Source of the DNA: Paenibacillus vini
GTDB taxonomy: Bacteria; Bacillota; Bacilli; Paenibacillales; Paenibacillaceae
DNA: 53,919 bases
NCBI RefSeq assembly: GCF_018403325.1
Contig: NZ_BOSL01000025.1
Coordinates: 1-53,919, forward strand
Direction: 5' to 3'
Shown here one piece after another: positions 39,323 through 46,900 of this stretch. The notes below the pieces were generated by a model. The model saw only the letters and a list, made by a program, of their open reading frames with translations, was not told the origin of the DNA and did not search any database. Made by a program: the position numbers and the translations under genes. How positions within the stretch are numbered: position 1 is the first letter of the stretch; each line of letters begins with the position of its first letter.

Positions 39323-39363
39323 CAGACAAAAGTTGGTCCTAATCAATATAATTATGCTAAAAT
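39323..39363 (+). promoter_or_regulatory. Promoter region of the O-ligase-like gene
   Basis: CAGACA (39323-39328) and TATAAT (39347-39352) are 18 bases apart; an overlapping extended -10 (TGCTAAAAT, 39355-39363) is also present. Transcription would start 30-40 bases before the GTG at 39398. The leftward promoter for wzm must lie in the same ~125-base gap but was not clear. Confidence 0.5.
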
Positions 39364-39397
39364 AATACCCGTATCTATTAGCAAAGGAGATAAATAC

Positions 39398-41854
39398 GTG
39401 TCGAATCCAGTATACGGGAAAAAGCCCGGAACGTCGAGAAACGGGGAAAATTTGCCTGTCGCGTTATGGGTGTTGATGGTTGGACTGATTTTACTCCTGG
39501 TTTGGGCACCGTTCCAGGCCGGGTTGTTTAATGGACTTGTCTTGAACTTTGAGAAACCGATATTTTGGGCGGTAATGATCGGAAGTCTTTTGTTGATCGC
39601 CTGGGTGGCGGCGTTCTTTAAAAAAGTTAAATTAAAGGATCAAAGAGACTTGACAGCGATATGGGTTATTTTGATTCCCGTCACTTATGTTTTGGCGCTG
39701 ATCTCGGCGGCGAGTCATTATTTCGCCATGAATGCAGTGTTGATTCAATGTCTGTACGCGATGCTGTTTGTTATCGGCCTTTATTTGCTGCAAAACAAAC
39801 GGGCTAATGGCCTAATTGAAACCTCTATAATTACGATTGCCTACATTATTGTATTATTTGGGTTGTTTAATTGGCTCGGCCAAGGCAAAACTGTCTCCGC
39901 GATGGTCGGCTGGTTTACAGAAACGGTCATTAATGGCCAGTATAACCAGGCTGTTTGGATCGATTCGAACGGTCCACGTCTGGCCTCGGTATTCCAATAT
40001 CCAAATACTTATGCGGCGTTTCTAATGGCTTTCTTTTTCGTAGCCGTATTTGCAATCACACGCTCGAACAAATGGTATAGCCAAGCGATCCATGGATTCA
40101 TGCTCGTTCCGATGGTTCTGTCGATCCTGCTGACGCTCTCTCGTGGTGGATTAGTGTTCCTCCCGGTTGTCTTCATTATCCTACTGTTTTTTTTAAAACC
40201 GGCCAAACAGATTCTTTGGATTTTGTATAGCGTAATAGCTGTAGTAGCAACACTAGTAATTGCCAAACCAGTCACCGATTTGGGGCAGCAATTTCACCTT
40301 GGTCAGATCGGTGATCCCGCCAAAGGCTGGGGATATCTGCTTGGAGCTTCCATCGTAGTGGCTGCATTGGCTTGGGTGATTCAGCGTTATTTGGCTCCTA
40401 TGCTGGAGCAACGTACCGCGGGCTGGGCGGCAAAAAAACTAGCTAACCTTTGGTTACCACTGGCTTCAGTTGTTGCCGTCGTCGTTCTAATCGTTCTTCT
40501 TCTGGGGACGAATCTCAAGCACGTATTGCCTGGAAACATCGGTGACCGCTTGGAAAATATCAATTTACAGCAGCACAGTTTGCTCGAACGCTTAACGTTT
40601 TACAAAGACGCAGTGAAGGTTATCAAGGACTATCCTGTCATTGGTGCAGGCGGTGGTGCTTGGGCTTCGATTTATGAGAAATACCAGAACAATCCATACC
40701 AAAGCCGTCAGGCGCACAGCTTTATCATGCAGTATCTAGTTGAAGTCGGAGTGTTAGGCTTTATAGTGCTCGTTGCTTTTCTTGCCTTCATTTTCTACAA
40801 ATATATTCGCGGATATATTCATTCCGACGAGACCAAGCGTAACGATTATTTCATCTACTTTATCATTGTTCTTTCCATACTGATTCACAGTTTAATGGAC
40901 TTTAACATGAGTTACGTGTTTATCGGCATGCTAGTCTTCCTGGGATTGGGCGGGATGGCCGCTGCGATGGATACTAAGCCGGTAAAACGATTTGCGTGGA
41001 AGTCATCCGGATTCCGAACTCTATACAGCGCTGTACTGGTTGTCGGGGCTCTAGTGTTAATCTTTACATCTATCCGGTATATTCAAGCCAACAATGCCAT
41101 TGAAAAGGGCAGAAGCTTAATGGCAACAAGCTCGGATTTCCAAGAAATCCAGGCTCCATTTGCGGATGCGCTAAAGAAGCGCGGTAACCAGCCCGATGCC
41201 GTACTGAATTACAACGTTCTTCTGAAGGCGGCATATGAACAAAGCCAAGATGAAGCTTTCTATACTCAGGACCTGAAGCTGCTTACGGACGCGCTCAAAC
41301 AAGATGCTTATAATAAGAACATGTATAACCAGCTCATCGCTCTGTACCAGTTAAAAGGAGAGGCGGATAAAGCCTACAATGTCCTGAGAGACAATGCCGA
41401 CAGATATACGTATGATCAGGATTGGTATGAGAGACTCATTGTACAATCCTTCGAATTAGGTTATCAGGCACTTGGTAGCCAAGCCGTCGATCAAAAAGAC
41501 AAATACTTCGCAACTGGCCTTCAAGCCTACGATCACGTAGTCCGCGGCGTAGAGCACCTGAAGAACCTGCCTAAGGGGCAGTTCCAAGGGAATCCGTTTG
41601 CTGTAACTCCAGCTATGGCGCTTAACGCCGGGAAAATGCAGTACATGATGAACAAGCCTGCCGAGGCAGCAGAGATCTTCAAGCAAGGGATCAGCCAGGA
41701 TCTGAATGATCCGACCAACCGGGAAATCGCCCGCTGGTACCTGGCAGCTCTGCAGAAGACCGGAAGCACAGACCAGGCGGTATACGATCAGTTGATCCAA
41801 CTGGATCCTCAAGAAAAGGATTCGATTACACAGCTTGCTGAGCTTACCTTCTAA
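39398..41854 (+). CDS. O-antigen ligase/polymerase-like membrane protein with helical-repeat C-terminus
   Basis: An 818-residue protein with GTG start behind AAAGGAG (8-base spacing). About residues 20-560 hold a dozen membrane helices with the Wzy_C/WaaL-type periplasmic-loop signature: ERLTFYKDAVKVIKDYPVIGAGGGAW, then YQSRQAHSFIMQYLVEVGVLGF. Residues 580-818 are soluble and helical, rich in A/Y/L repeats like TPR units. In Gram-positives such ligases (WsfB of P. alvei) transfer the finished glycan from the lipid carrier to the S-layer protein. It is the only rightward gene in the locus, so it is regulated separately from the export operon. Glycan polymerase activity is the alternative. Confidence 0.85.
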   Translation: MSNPVYGKKPGTSRNGENLPVALWVLMVGLILLLVWAPFQAGLFNGLVLNFEKPIFWAVMIGSLLLIAWVAAFFKKVKLKDQRDLTAIWVILIPVTYVLALISAASHYFAMNAVLIQCLYAMLFVIGLYLLQNKRANGLIETSIITIAYIIVLFGLFNWLGQGKTVSAMVGWFTETVINGQYNQAVWIDSNGPRLASVFQYPNTYAAFLMAFFFVAVFAITRSNKWYSQAIHGFMLVPMVLSILLTLSRGGLVFLPVVFIILLFFLKPAKQILWILYSVIAVVATLVIAKPVTDLGQQFHLGQIGDPAKGWGYLLGASIVVAALAWVIQRYLAPMLEQRTAGWAAKKLANLWLPLASVVAVVVLIVLLLGTNLKHVLPGNIGDRLENINLQQHSLLERLTFYKDAVKVIKDYPVIGAGGGAWASIYEKYQNNPYQSRQAHSFIMQYLVEVGVLGFIVLVAFLAFIFYKYIRGYIHSDETKRNDYFIYFIIVLSILIHSLMDFNMSYVFIGMLVFLGLGGMAAAMDTKPVKRFAWKSSGFRTLYSAVLVVGALVLIFTSIRYIQANNAIEKGRSLMATSSDFQEIQAPFADALKKRGNQPDAVLNYNVLLKAAYEQSQDEAFYTQDLKLLTDALKQDAYNKNMYNQLIALYQLKGEADKAYNVLRDNADRYTYDQDWYERLIVQSFELGYQALGSQAVDQKDKYFATGLQAYDHVVRGVEHLKNLPKGQFQGNPFAVTPAMALNAGKMQYMMNKPAEAAEIFKQGISQDLNDPTNREIARWYLAALQKTGSTDQAVYDQLIQLDPQEKDSITQLAELTF

Positions 41855-41870
41855 AAAAGGCACCTAAATC

Positions 41871-41905
41871 AAAAATCGGCTTCTCCTTAGGAGAGGCCGA
41901 TTTTT
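41871..41905. terminator. Bidirectional terminator overlapping the 3' end of galU
   Basis: The arms AAAATCGGC.TCTCC and GGAGA.GCCGATTTT pair around a short loop, with A/T tracts on both sides. It lies between the convergent O-ligase-like gene and galU. The last six codons of galU (Q-K-I-G-L-S) are part of one arm. Confidence 0.9.
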
Positions 41906-42771
41906 TGATTTTCAATCTTTGATTTCATATACTCCAATAATCCCTCGCGTAATTCCTTATTCTGCAGCGCATAATGAATCGTCGTTTGAATGAAGCCCAG
42001 CTTCTCACCAACGTCATGTCGCAAACCGTCGAAGTGGTACGCTACAATTCGCTCCGTCTCTCTTAAACGGGAAATGGCGTCCGTTAGTTGGATTTCTCCG
42101 CCAACTCCCTCATGCTGTCCGTCCAGAATGTCGAAAATAGCCGGCGTTAAAATGTAACGGCCCATGATTGCTAGATTGGATGGTGCTTTATCGGCCGGCG
42201 GCTTCTCTACCAATTGCTTGGCCTGATAGACACGGTCTCCGATTTCGTTTCCGTCTACGATGCCATAACGGGATACTTCTTCCCATGGAACCGGCTGTAC
42301 CCCGACGACAGAGGCCTTCTGGAAGTTGTATACGTCGATCATCTGTTTCAGGCAAGGGACTTCCGATTCCACGATGTCATCACCCAGTAAGACTGCAAAT
42401 GGCTCATTACCGATAAACTTACGTGCGCACCAGATCGCGTGCCCCAAGCCCTTTGGTTCTTTTTGCCGAATGTAGTGGATATCGGCCATTTCCGAGGATT
42501 TGCGAACCTCGTTCAGCAGATCCCATTTGCCTTTATCGGACAAGTTTTGCTCTAGTTCAAACGAGTTGTCGAAGTGGTCCTCGATCGCGCGCTTTCCTTT
42601 ACCGGTCACAATAATGATGTCTTCGATCCCGGAAGCCACAGCTTCCTCTACGATATATTGGATCGTCGGCTTATCCACGATCGGGAGCATTTCCTTCGGC
42701 ATCGCCTTCGTGGCGGGCAGGAACCGGGTACCGAGCCCGGCTGCAGGAATAATCGCTTTCCGGATCTTCAT
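41887..42771 (-). CDS. galU: UTP-glucose-1-phosphate uridylyltransferase
   Basis: A 294-residue nucleotidyltransferase that makes UDP-glucose, a donor (directly or after epimerisation) for the initiating transferase and for wall glycans. N-terminus [31 protein letters not shown] is the GalU nucleotide loop; [28 protein letters not shown] and [10 protein letters not shown] are also diagnostic. Length fits Bacillus GtaB (292). Start at ATG 42771 with AGGA 11 bases upstream. The 3' end lies inside the terminator hairpin. Confidence 0.97.
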   Translation of the reverse strand: MKIRKAIIPAAGLGTRFLPATKAMPKEMLPIVDKPTIQYIVEEAVASGIEDIIIVTGKGKRAIEDHFDNSFELEQNLSDKGKWDLLNEVRKSSEMADIHYIRQKEPKGLGHAIWCARKFIGNEPFAVLLGDDIVESEVPCLKQMIDVYNFQKASVVGVQPVPWEEVSRYGIVDGNEIGDRVYQAKQLVEKPPADKAPSNLAIMGRYILTPAIFDILDGQHEGVGGEIQLTDAISRLRETERIVAYHFDGLRHDVGEKLGFIQTTIHYALQNKELREGLLEYMKSKIENQKIGLS

Positions 42772-42810
42772 CGCTTAAATCTTCCTTTCCCTTAACATCA
42801 AGATGGTGCA

Positions 42811-42819
42811 ATTATAACA
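42811..42819 (-). promoter_or_regulatory. Extended -10 promoter of galU
   Basis: On the minus strand TGTTATAAT is an extended -10 element (TG-N-TATAAT), about 40 bases before the galU start. No good -35 is visible, which is usual for extended -10 promoters. Confidence 0.5.
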
Positions 42820-42884
42820 TAACTAGCGTCAAAAAAAGACAGGTTAGAGAGAACTTTACACTCTATCCAATTGAGTTTCTCCAA

Positions 42885-42923
42885 TAAAAAAAGCCCCTCA
42901 CGGAACCCATTTCCGTAAGAGGC
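42885..42923 (-). terminator. Intrinsic terminator of the small gene at 42942
   Basis: On the minus strand GCCTCTTACGGAA and TTCCGTGAGGGGC pair (with small mismatches) and are followed by TTTTTTT. It starts 19 bases after the stop codon of the 65-residue gene. Confidence 0.88.
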
Positions 42924-42941
42924 ATCTGCATCATCAATAAG

Positions 42942-43139
42942 TTAGTGCGTCCAAAATTTCAAGCGTGTTAGGATAGGCTGGGGTGCTTCCTCGCAGCGGT
43001 TGCGGCTTCCTGGCTCCGGAGTATGGAGATGGCGCTCGGTTCCGTATTCAATTCTCCGGTACTCTTGATCGCCGCCGATTTCCAGCCGTCCATGAACTTT
43101 AGTTACCACCGATTGCATTTCGAGGAATCCTTCAAACAT
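42942..43139 (-). CDS. Small protein of unknown function (65 residues)
   Basis: Not recognised. The ATG at 43139 has AGGAGG nine bases upstream; an extended -10 promoter (43209-43217) and an intrinsic terminator (42885-42923) flank it, so it is an independent transcript. The product begins MFEGFLEMQSVVTKVHGR and then GDQEYRRIEYGTERHLHTPEPG. It is soluble, charged, with one Cys and a basic C-terminal third. No signal peptide or membrane segment. The clean single-gene layout with both ends of the transcript visible supports a real gene despite its size. Confidence 0.7.
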   Translation of the reverse strand: MFEGFLEMQSVVTKVHGRLEIGGDQEYRRIEYGTERHLHTPEPGSRNRCEEAPQPILTRLKFWTH

Positions 43140-43208
43140 CACTTTCACCCTCCTGATAAATGGACTTTAGACTTTATTACATTATCCATTCAAATTGTTT
43201 ACGCTTTC

Positions 43209-43217
43209 ATTATACCA
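43209..43217 (-). promoter_or_regulatory. Extended -10 promoter of the 65-residue gene
   Basis: On the minus strand TGGTATAAT gives an extended -10 with a consensus TATAAT. The start of transcription would be near 43202, leaving a ~60-base leader. The interval 43220-43390 shows nothing else. Confidence 0.55.
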
Positions 43218-43390
43218 CATCATCTATTTTTTGCTTACTGATAAATATCGTTTATCGCGGGATTTTTGCGTTCGTTCACAGAGTTTTGACAATTAGAAAC
43301 CCTTATATAGCTTGGATTCAAGGCATGTCTCCATATAAAACACATGTGTCCTCGTACAGTGATCATGAGGTGTATACATCTAAAAAACAG

Positions 43391-43430
43391 AAAAACGGCC
43401 CCTGTGACGTTAGCACATAAGGCCGTTTTT
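43391..43430. terminator. Intrinsic terminator of the U32 gene
   Basis: AAAAACGGCC and GGCCGTTTTT pair around a 20-base loop; T-tracts exist on both strands. It starts 28 bases after the stop codon of the U32 family gene (minus strand). Confidence 0.9.
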
Positions 43431-43457
43431 CTCTTATTCACAATTTGCATTATTAAG

Positions 43458-45971
43458 CTATTTGACGAGTTGTCCGCGTGTTACTCCGAGCTGGTTTGTC
43501 GCTTTCAGCGTTTTCCAGACTTGAGTGCCGCTGATTTCGCCGCGAAGGGCCCGGTTGTACAGATCAATGACCTCGTGAACCTGTTCCGGTGTCTCCTCCA
43601 AGAACTCTACCCGGTAGTTGGCTACGCCAAGCTCCATGAAGTTGCTCAGGTATTCCGCGCCGGACTGCTCGATGGCGTTGTAGACCGTATTCCGGCAGCC
43701 TTCGTCGACGCGGACTGGGTGGCTCATGCCGATCCGGTCCTGAAGCGAAGCGCGGTGCTCCTCGCAGGGACGTCCGCAGTTGGTGTAGTCCGTACCTTCG
43801 CTCAGGAAGGTGCAGTACACGCAGTGCTCGGTATGGAACATCGGCAGATGCTGATGAATGACGATTTCCAGGTTGGCCGTCCGGCTTTGACGCAGTAGAT
43901 CGACCATCTGCTGGATGTTCAGATCGTAGGACGGCGTGACAAGGTCACAGCCCGCCTCGAGAAACAGCTCCACGGTTTTGTGGTTGGCGATGTTCAGCGA
44001 AAAATCGCCAATCAGCCGCGGATGCGAGGCGGACGGGTTTTCCATACGGTGGCGCAGGTAGAAATACAGCGCACCGGTGTTGCGCACCAGCACCGCGTCG
44101 GGCTGGAGGCGCAGGATGTTGTTATGGTAGCCGTTCTCGCCCGGCATATGGATGCGTGGCGTCGCCAGCGCGATTTGCTTGCCGGCCGCCCGGACGGCTT
44201 CCACTGCTGCCGGGAACTGCTTGATAAATTCGAAGTCGGCGTAGATCATTTCGACGCCGGCTTCCAGCGCAGCCTGCACCTGCGGCAGGCTGCGGCACAG
44301 CGCGGTGAGCTTCGCCTCACCGCGCGGCACCGGCGCCCCGCCAACGGCGGGGGCGCCAACCGCAGCTGCCGCCGCCCGCGTGTACACGGGCGGCTTCGGC
44401 CGCTCGCCGGCTAGCAGCTCCACTGCGCGCCGGCGAATGCCGTTCAGCTCTCGCATGGGGAGGATCACGTCGCCATACAGCTCCGTGTCCAGCCGCTCGA
44501 GCTGGAACACCGTGCCGCCGAGACGGCCGAACTGCTCTTCGAGCAGCGCCCCGTCCATCGGCCGTTTTTGCGCGATCTCGAGCTCCAGCTCCGAGTCGAC
44601 GCGCACGGTCGTCCCCTTCTGGACATCGGTCCAGAAGGTAGACAGCGGCCCGCCGGCGTGGCCGACCGCCCGCACATGTACCGGGAACACCCGGTACGGC
44701 TTGTCGGTCTCGAACGTTTGGCGGAGCCGTTTATCCAGCGCCGGATCGCTCGTCTTCCAGATCCGGTCGCCCACATGCACCCGGCGCAAATCCACGTCAT
44801 TGCGCCCCGGAACGATGTCGACGATCCATGTCTCGCCGGCCTCTCCCTCCAACTTCACGCCCTTGCGGCGCAAATCATAGACACGCCCGCCCTCTTCCTT
44901 CTTCGTCGGATCGCCGGCGTCAAACACAATCCCGTCGCCGCGCTTCAGCGGCGCTTCCAGCTTACAAACGACGCCGTCGCGGAGCACCTGCTCCACCCGG
45001 CCGAGGTATACGCCACGGCTCTTAGGAAACGTGCCGTCAACCAATTGCTTATTGTTTGTCCCTTCCAGGAAGCCATGCGTGAACCCGCGCGAAAAACTTT
45101 GCTGCAGCTCACGGATTTCCTCTTTGGAAGGACGCGTAGCATCCCCCTCAAAATACCGGTCAATCGCCTTCCGGTACTTGCTCACCACATTGGCTACATA
45201 TTCAGGGCTCTTCAATCGACCCTCAATTTTAAATGAAGTCACCCCTGCTTCGATCAATTCAGGCATAATGTCGATCGCCGCCAAGTCTTTAGGCGACAAC
45301 AGATAAGTGACATCGCCCATCGGTTTTTGCTCCCCATCGACCATCAAGTCGTAAGGCAATCGGCAGGCTTGTGCGCATTCGCCGCGGTTGGCCGACCGTC
45401 CGCCCCACATTTCCGAAGTCAAACACTGGCCGGAATAGGATACGCAAAGAGCCCCATGCACAAAAACCTCCATCGGCAGCTTCGCCTGATCCCCGATCAT
45501 CTTGATCTGCTTCAAATTGTTTTCACGCCCAAGGACCACACGTTCCATATTCCAAGGCTTCGTGAATTCCACCGCTTCCGGCGAAGTAATCGTCATTTGC
45601 GTTGAGCCATGAATCGGGAAGTCCGGCGACAGCTCGCGGATCATCCTTACCAAGCCCAAATCCTGAACAATTACCGCGTCCACTCCAGCTTCGATACAGG
45701 CCTCGATCAACTCCTGCGCATCTGCCAATTCATTTTCAAACACCAGAATATTGAAGGTCAGGAATCCCTTAACCCCATAGCTGTGTAAAAACGCCATGAT
45801 TTCGGACAGCTCGTCCATACGAAAATTGTTCGCCCGCGCCCGGGCATTGAACTTCTCCACGCCAAAAAATATCGCATCGGCTCCGTTAGCCACCGCGGCC
45901 CGCATGCAATCCCAATCGCCCGCCGGAGCCAACAGCTCCACGTCTTGTCTTGTTAATGTTGTGTTGCTCAT
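43458..45971 (-). CDS. Peptidase U32 / DUF3656 family protein (RlhA-like)
   Basis: An 837-residue cytoplasmic protein. Start at ATG 45971 behind GGGAGGATATAA. The N-terminal half is a U32 TIM barrel with the family signature EVFVHGALCVSYSGQCL and the Cys set in GECAQACRLPY. The middle is a DUF3656-type region, and the C-terminal ~290 residues (from about ALCRSLPQVQAALEAG) look like a second, degenerate barrel with more cysteines (EHCVYC ... NCGRPCEEH). Members of this group such as RlhA hydroxylate a cytidine in 23S rRNA using an iron-sulfur site; protease activity is doubtful. Single-gene transcript with its own terminator. Confidence 0.88.
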   Translation of the reverse strand: MSNTTLTRQDVELLAPAGDWDCMRAAVANGADAIFFGVEKFNARARANNFRMDELSEIMAFLHSYGVKGFLTFNILVFENELADAQELIEACIEAGVDAVIVQDLGLVRMIRELSPDFPIHGSTQMTITSPEAVEFTKPWNMERVVLGRENNLKQIKMIGDQAKLPMEVFVHGALCVSYSGQCLTSEMWGGRSANRGECAQACRLPYDLMVDGEQKPMGDVTYLLSPKDLAAIDIMPELIEAGVTSFKIEGRLKSPEYVANVVSKYRKAIDRYFEGDATRPSKEEIRELQQSFSRGFTHGFLEGTNNKQLVDGTFPKSRGVYLGRVEQVLRDGVVCKLEAPLKRGDGIVFDAGDPTKKEEGGRVYDLRRKGVKLEGEAGETWIVDIVPGRNDVDLRRVHVGDRIWKTSDPALDKRLRQTFETDKPYRVFPVHVRAVGHAGGPLSTFWTDVQKGTTVRVDSELELEIAQKRPMDGALLEEQFGRLGGTVFQLERLDTELYGDVILPMRELNGIRRRAVELLAGERPKPPVYTRAAAAAVGAPAVGGAPVPRGEAKLTALCRSLPQVQAALEAGVEMIYADFEFIKQFPAAVEAVRAAGKQIALATPRIHMPGENGYHNNILRLQPDAVLVRNTGALYFYLRHRMENPSASHPRLIGDFSLNIANHKTVELFLEAGCDLVTPSYDLNIQQMVDLLRQSRTANLEIVIHQHLPMFHTEHCVYCTFLSEGTDYTNCGRPCEEHRASLQDRIGMSHPVRVDEGCRNTVYNAIEQSGAEYLSNFMELGVANYRVEFLEETPEQVHEVIDLYNRALRGEISGTQVWKTLKATNQLGVTRGQLVK

Positions 45972-46130
45972 TTATATCCTCCCGGATGTCCCGCCATTTA
46001 TTACTGCGTTCCATCGAATTTGTTTATCTACACGACATGCATAAAATTTAAAACTCCGATAACTTATCTATTTTAGCAGACATCGCCTGAAGTCTCTACC
46101 CACCGGCAACGGGAACCTTTGGCACACGCA

Positions 46131-46169
46131 AAAAGACACCCCATCCCTCCAACCGGAACAAAGTGTCTT
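46131..46169 (-). terminator. Intrinsic terminator of the small membrane protein gene
   Basis: On the minus strand AAGACAC pairs with GTGTCTT across a ~23-base loop and is followed by TTTTTG. It lies 40 bases after the stop codon at 46209. Confidence 0.75.
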
Positions 46170-46208
46170 CCCTGTACCCCTTGTTTCTGCTCGCACCCTA
46201 GGCTTAGA

Positions 46209-46415
46209 CTAACTGAACCAGGATTTGATCATGATTGCATCGGACGCCAAAAAAATCAGCAAGCTGAGGATGCCAAATCCGATCGCAAACAAATTCTTCT
46301 TGGACTCTTTCAGCAGTCTTAATACCCCAATCAGGATAACAATGGTGAACAAAATCATAAAAATATCAAAACCGTTAAATGTCGTCGTTACGGCTCCCGC
46401 TTCTGCGAGTAACAT
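46209..46415 (-). CDS. Small two-helix membrane protein (DUF2759-like)
   Basis: A 68-residue protein with start ATG 46415 behind GAGGAGGGCTTGCC. Two membrane helices (FDIFMILFTIVILIGVLRLL and LFAIGFGILSLLIFLASDAI) flank a short basic loop (KESKKN). The size and the helix-loop-helix pattern resemble the DUF2759 small membrane proteins of Bacillus, but the match is by pattern only. It is followed by a terminator and is read separately from uvrBA. Function unknown. Confidence 0.75.
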   Translation of the reverse strand: MLLAEAGAVTTTFNGFDIFMILFTIVILIGVLRLLKESKKNLFAIGFGILSLLIFLASDAIMIKSWFS

Positions 46416-46640
46416 GGCAAGCCCTCCTCAGTAAAATTCACGGAAATTTCCACCTTCTTATATGTTATCTTCTCCTCAAGACGGATGCAAGAGAAAAGTC
46501 AAAAAAATGTTGCATTTATCATCTTAATTGATAAAAAAATCATATCATTCAACAACTTTCTAAAATCAGACCCTCTTCTCTATTCCGGTACTTTATGAAC
46601 ATTCATATTTCGTCTCCCTAACGCGCACAAATCCCTAAAA

Positions 46641-46660
46641 TGTCCACCTAAAAGTGGACA
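46641..46660. repeat. 20-bp dyad repeat, copy 2
   Basis: TGTCCACCTAAAAGTGGACA is the exact reverse complement of the element at 10495-10514. It is in the ~460-base gap 46440-46900 between the small membrane protein gene and the end of uvrA, where I see no gene. GCGCACAAAT lies just to its left, as near copy 1. Confidence 0.7.
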
Positions 46661-46832
46661 ATAGGACATCCTATACCTCACCAAGGTCTAATCCCCCATA
46701 TCTAGCGCCATACGACAATCCTGTTTTTATTGCAAACGTTCCTTACCTATATTCTAACCTGTACCTGTTCTCCCTCAATCTCCCGCTTTAATCTTATCCT
46801 TAACGAATATACCCAAATCCATTCCCGTCAAA

Positions 46833-46883
46833 ATAAAAATGACCCGCAGTCAATGCTTCGATAATCAAGCATTGTCGCGGGCC
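46833..46883 (-). terminator. Intrinsic terminator of uvrBA
   Basis: On the minus strand CCCGC..CAATGCTT pairs with AAGCATTG..GCGGG around ~8 bases and is followed by TTTTTATTTT. It starts 18 bases after the uvrA stop codon. Confidence 0.92.
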
Positions 46884-46900
46884 ACCCAGTCTTCCTAAAC

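Noticed and set aside
43980-45236. Several 140-220 residue frames antisense to the U32 family gene
   Set aside because: All are shadows in a GC-rich coding region; no start signals and no recognisable domains.
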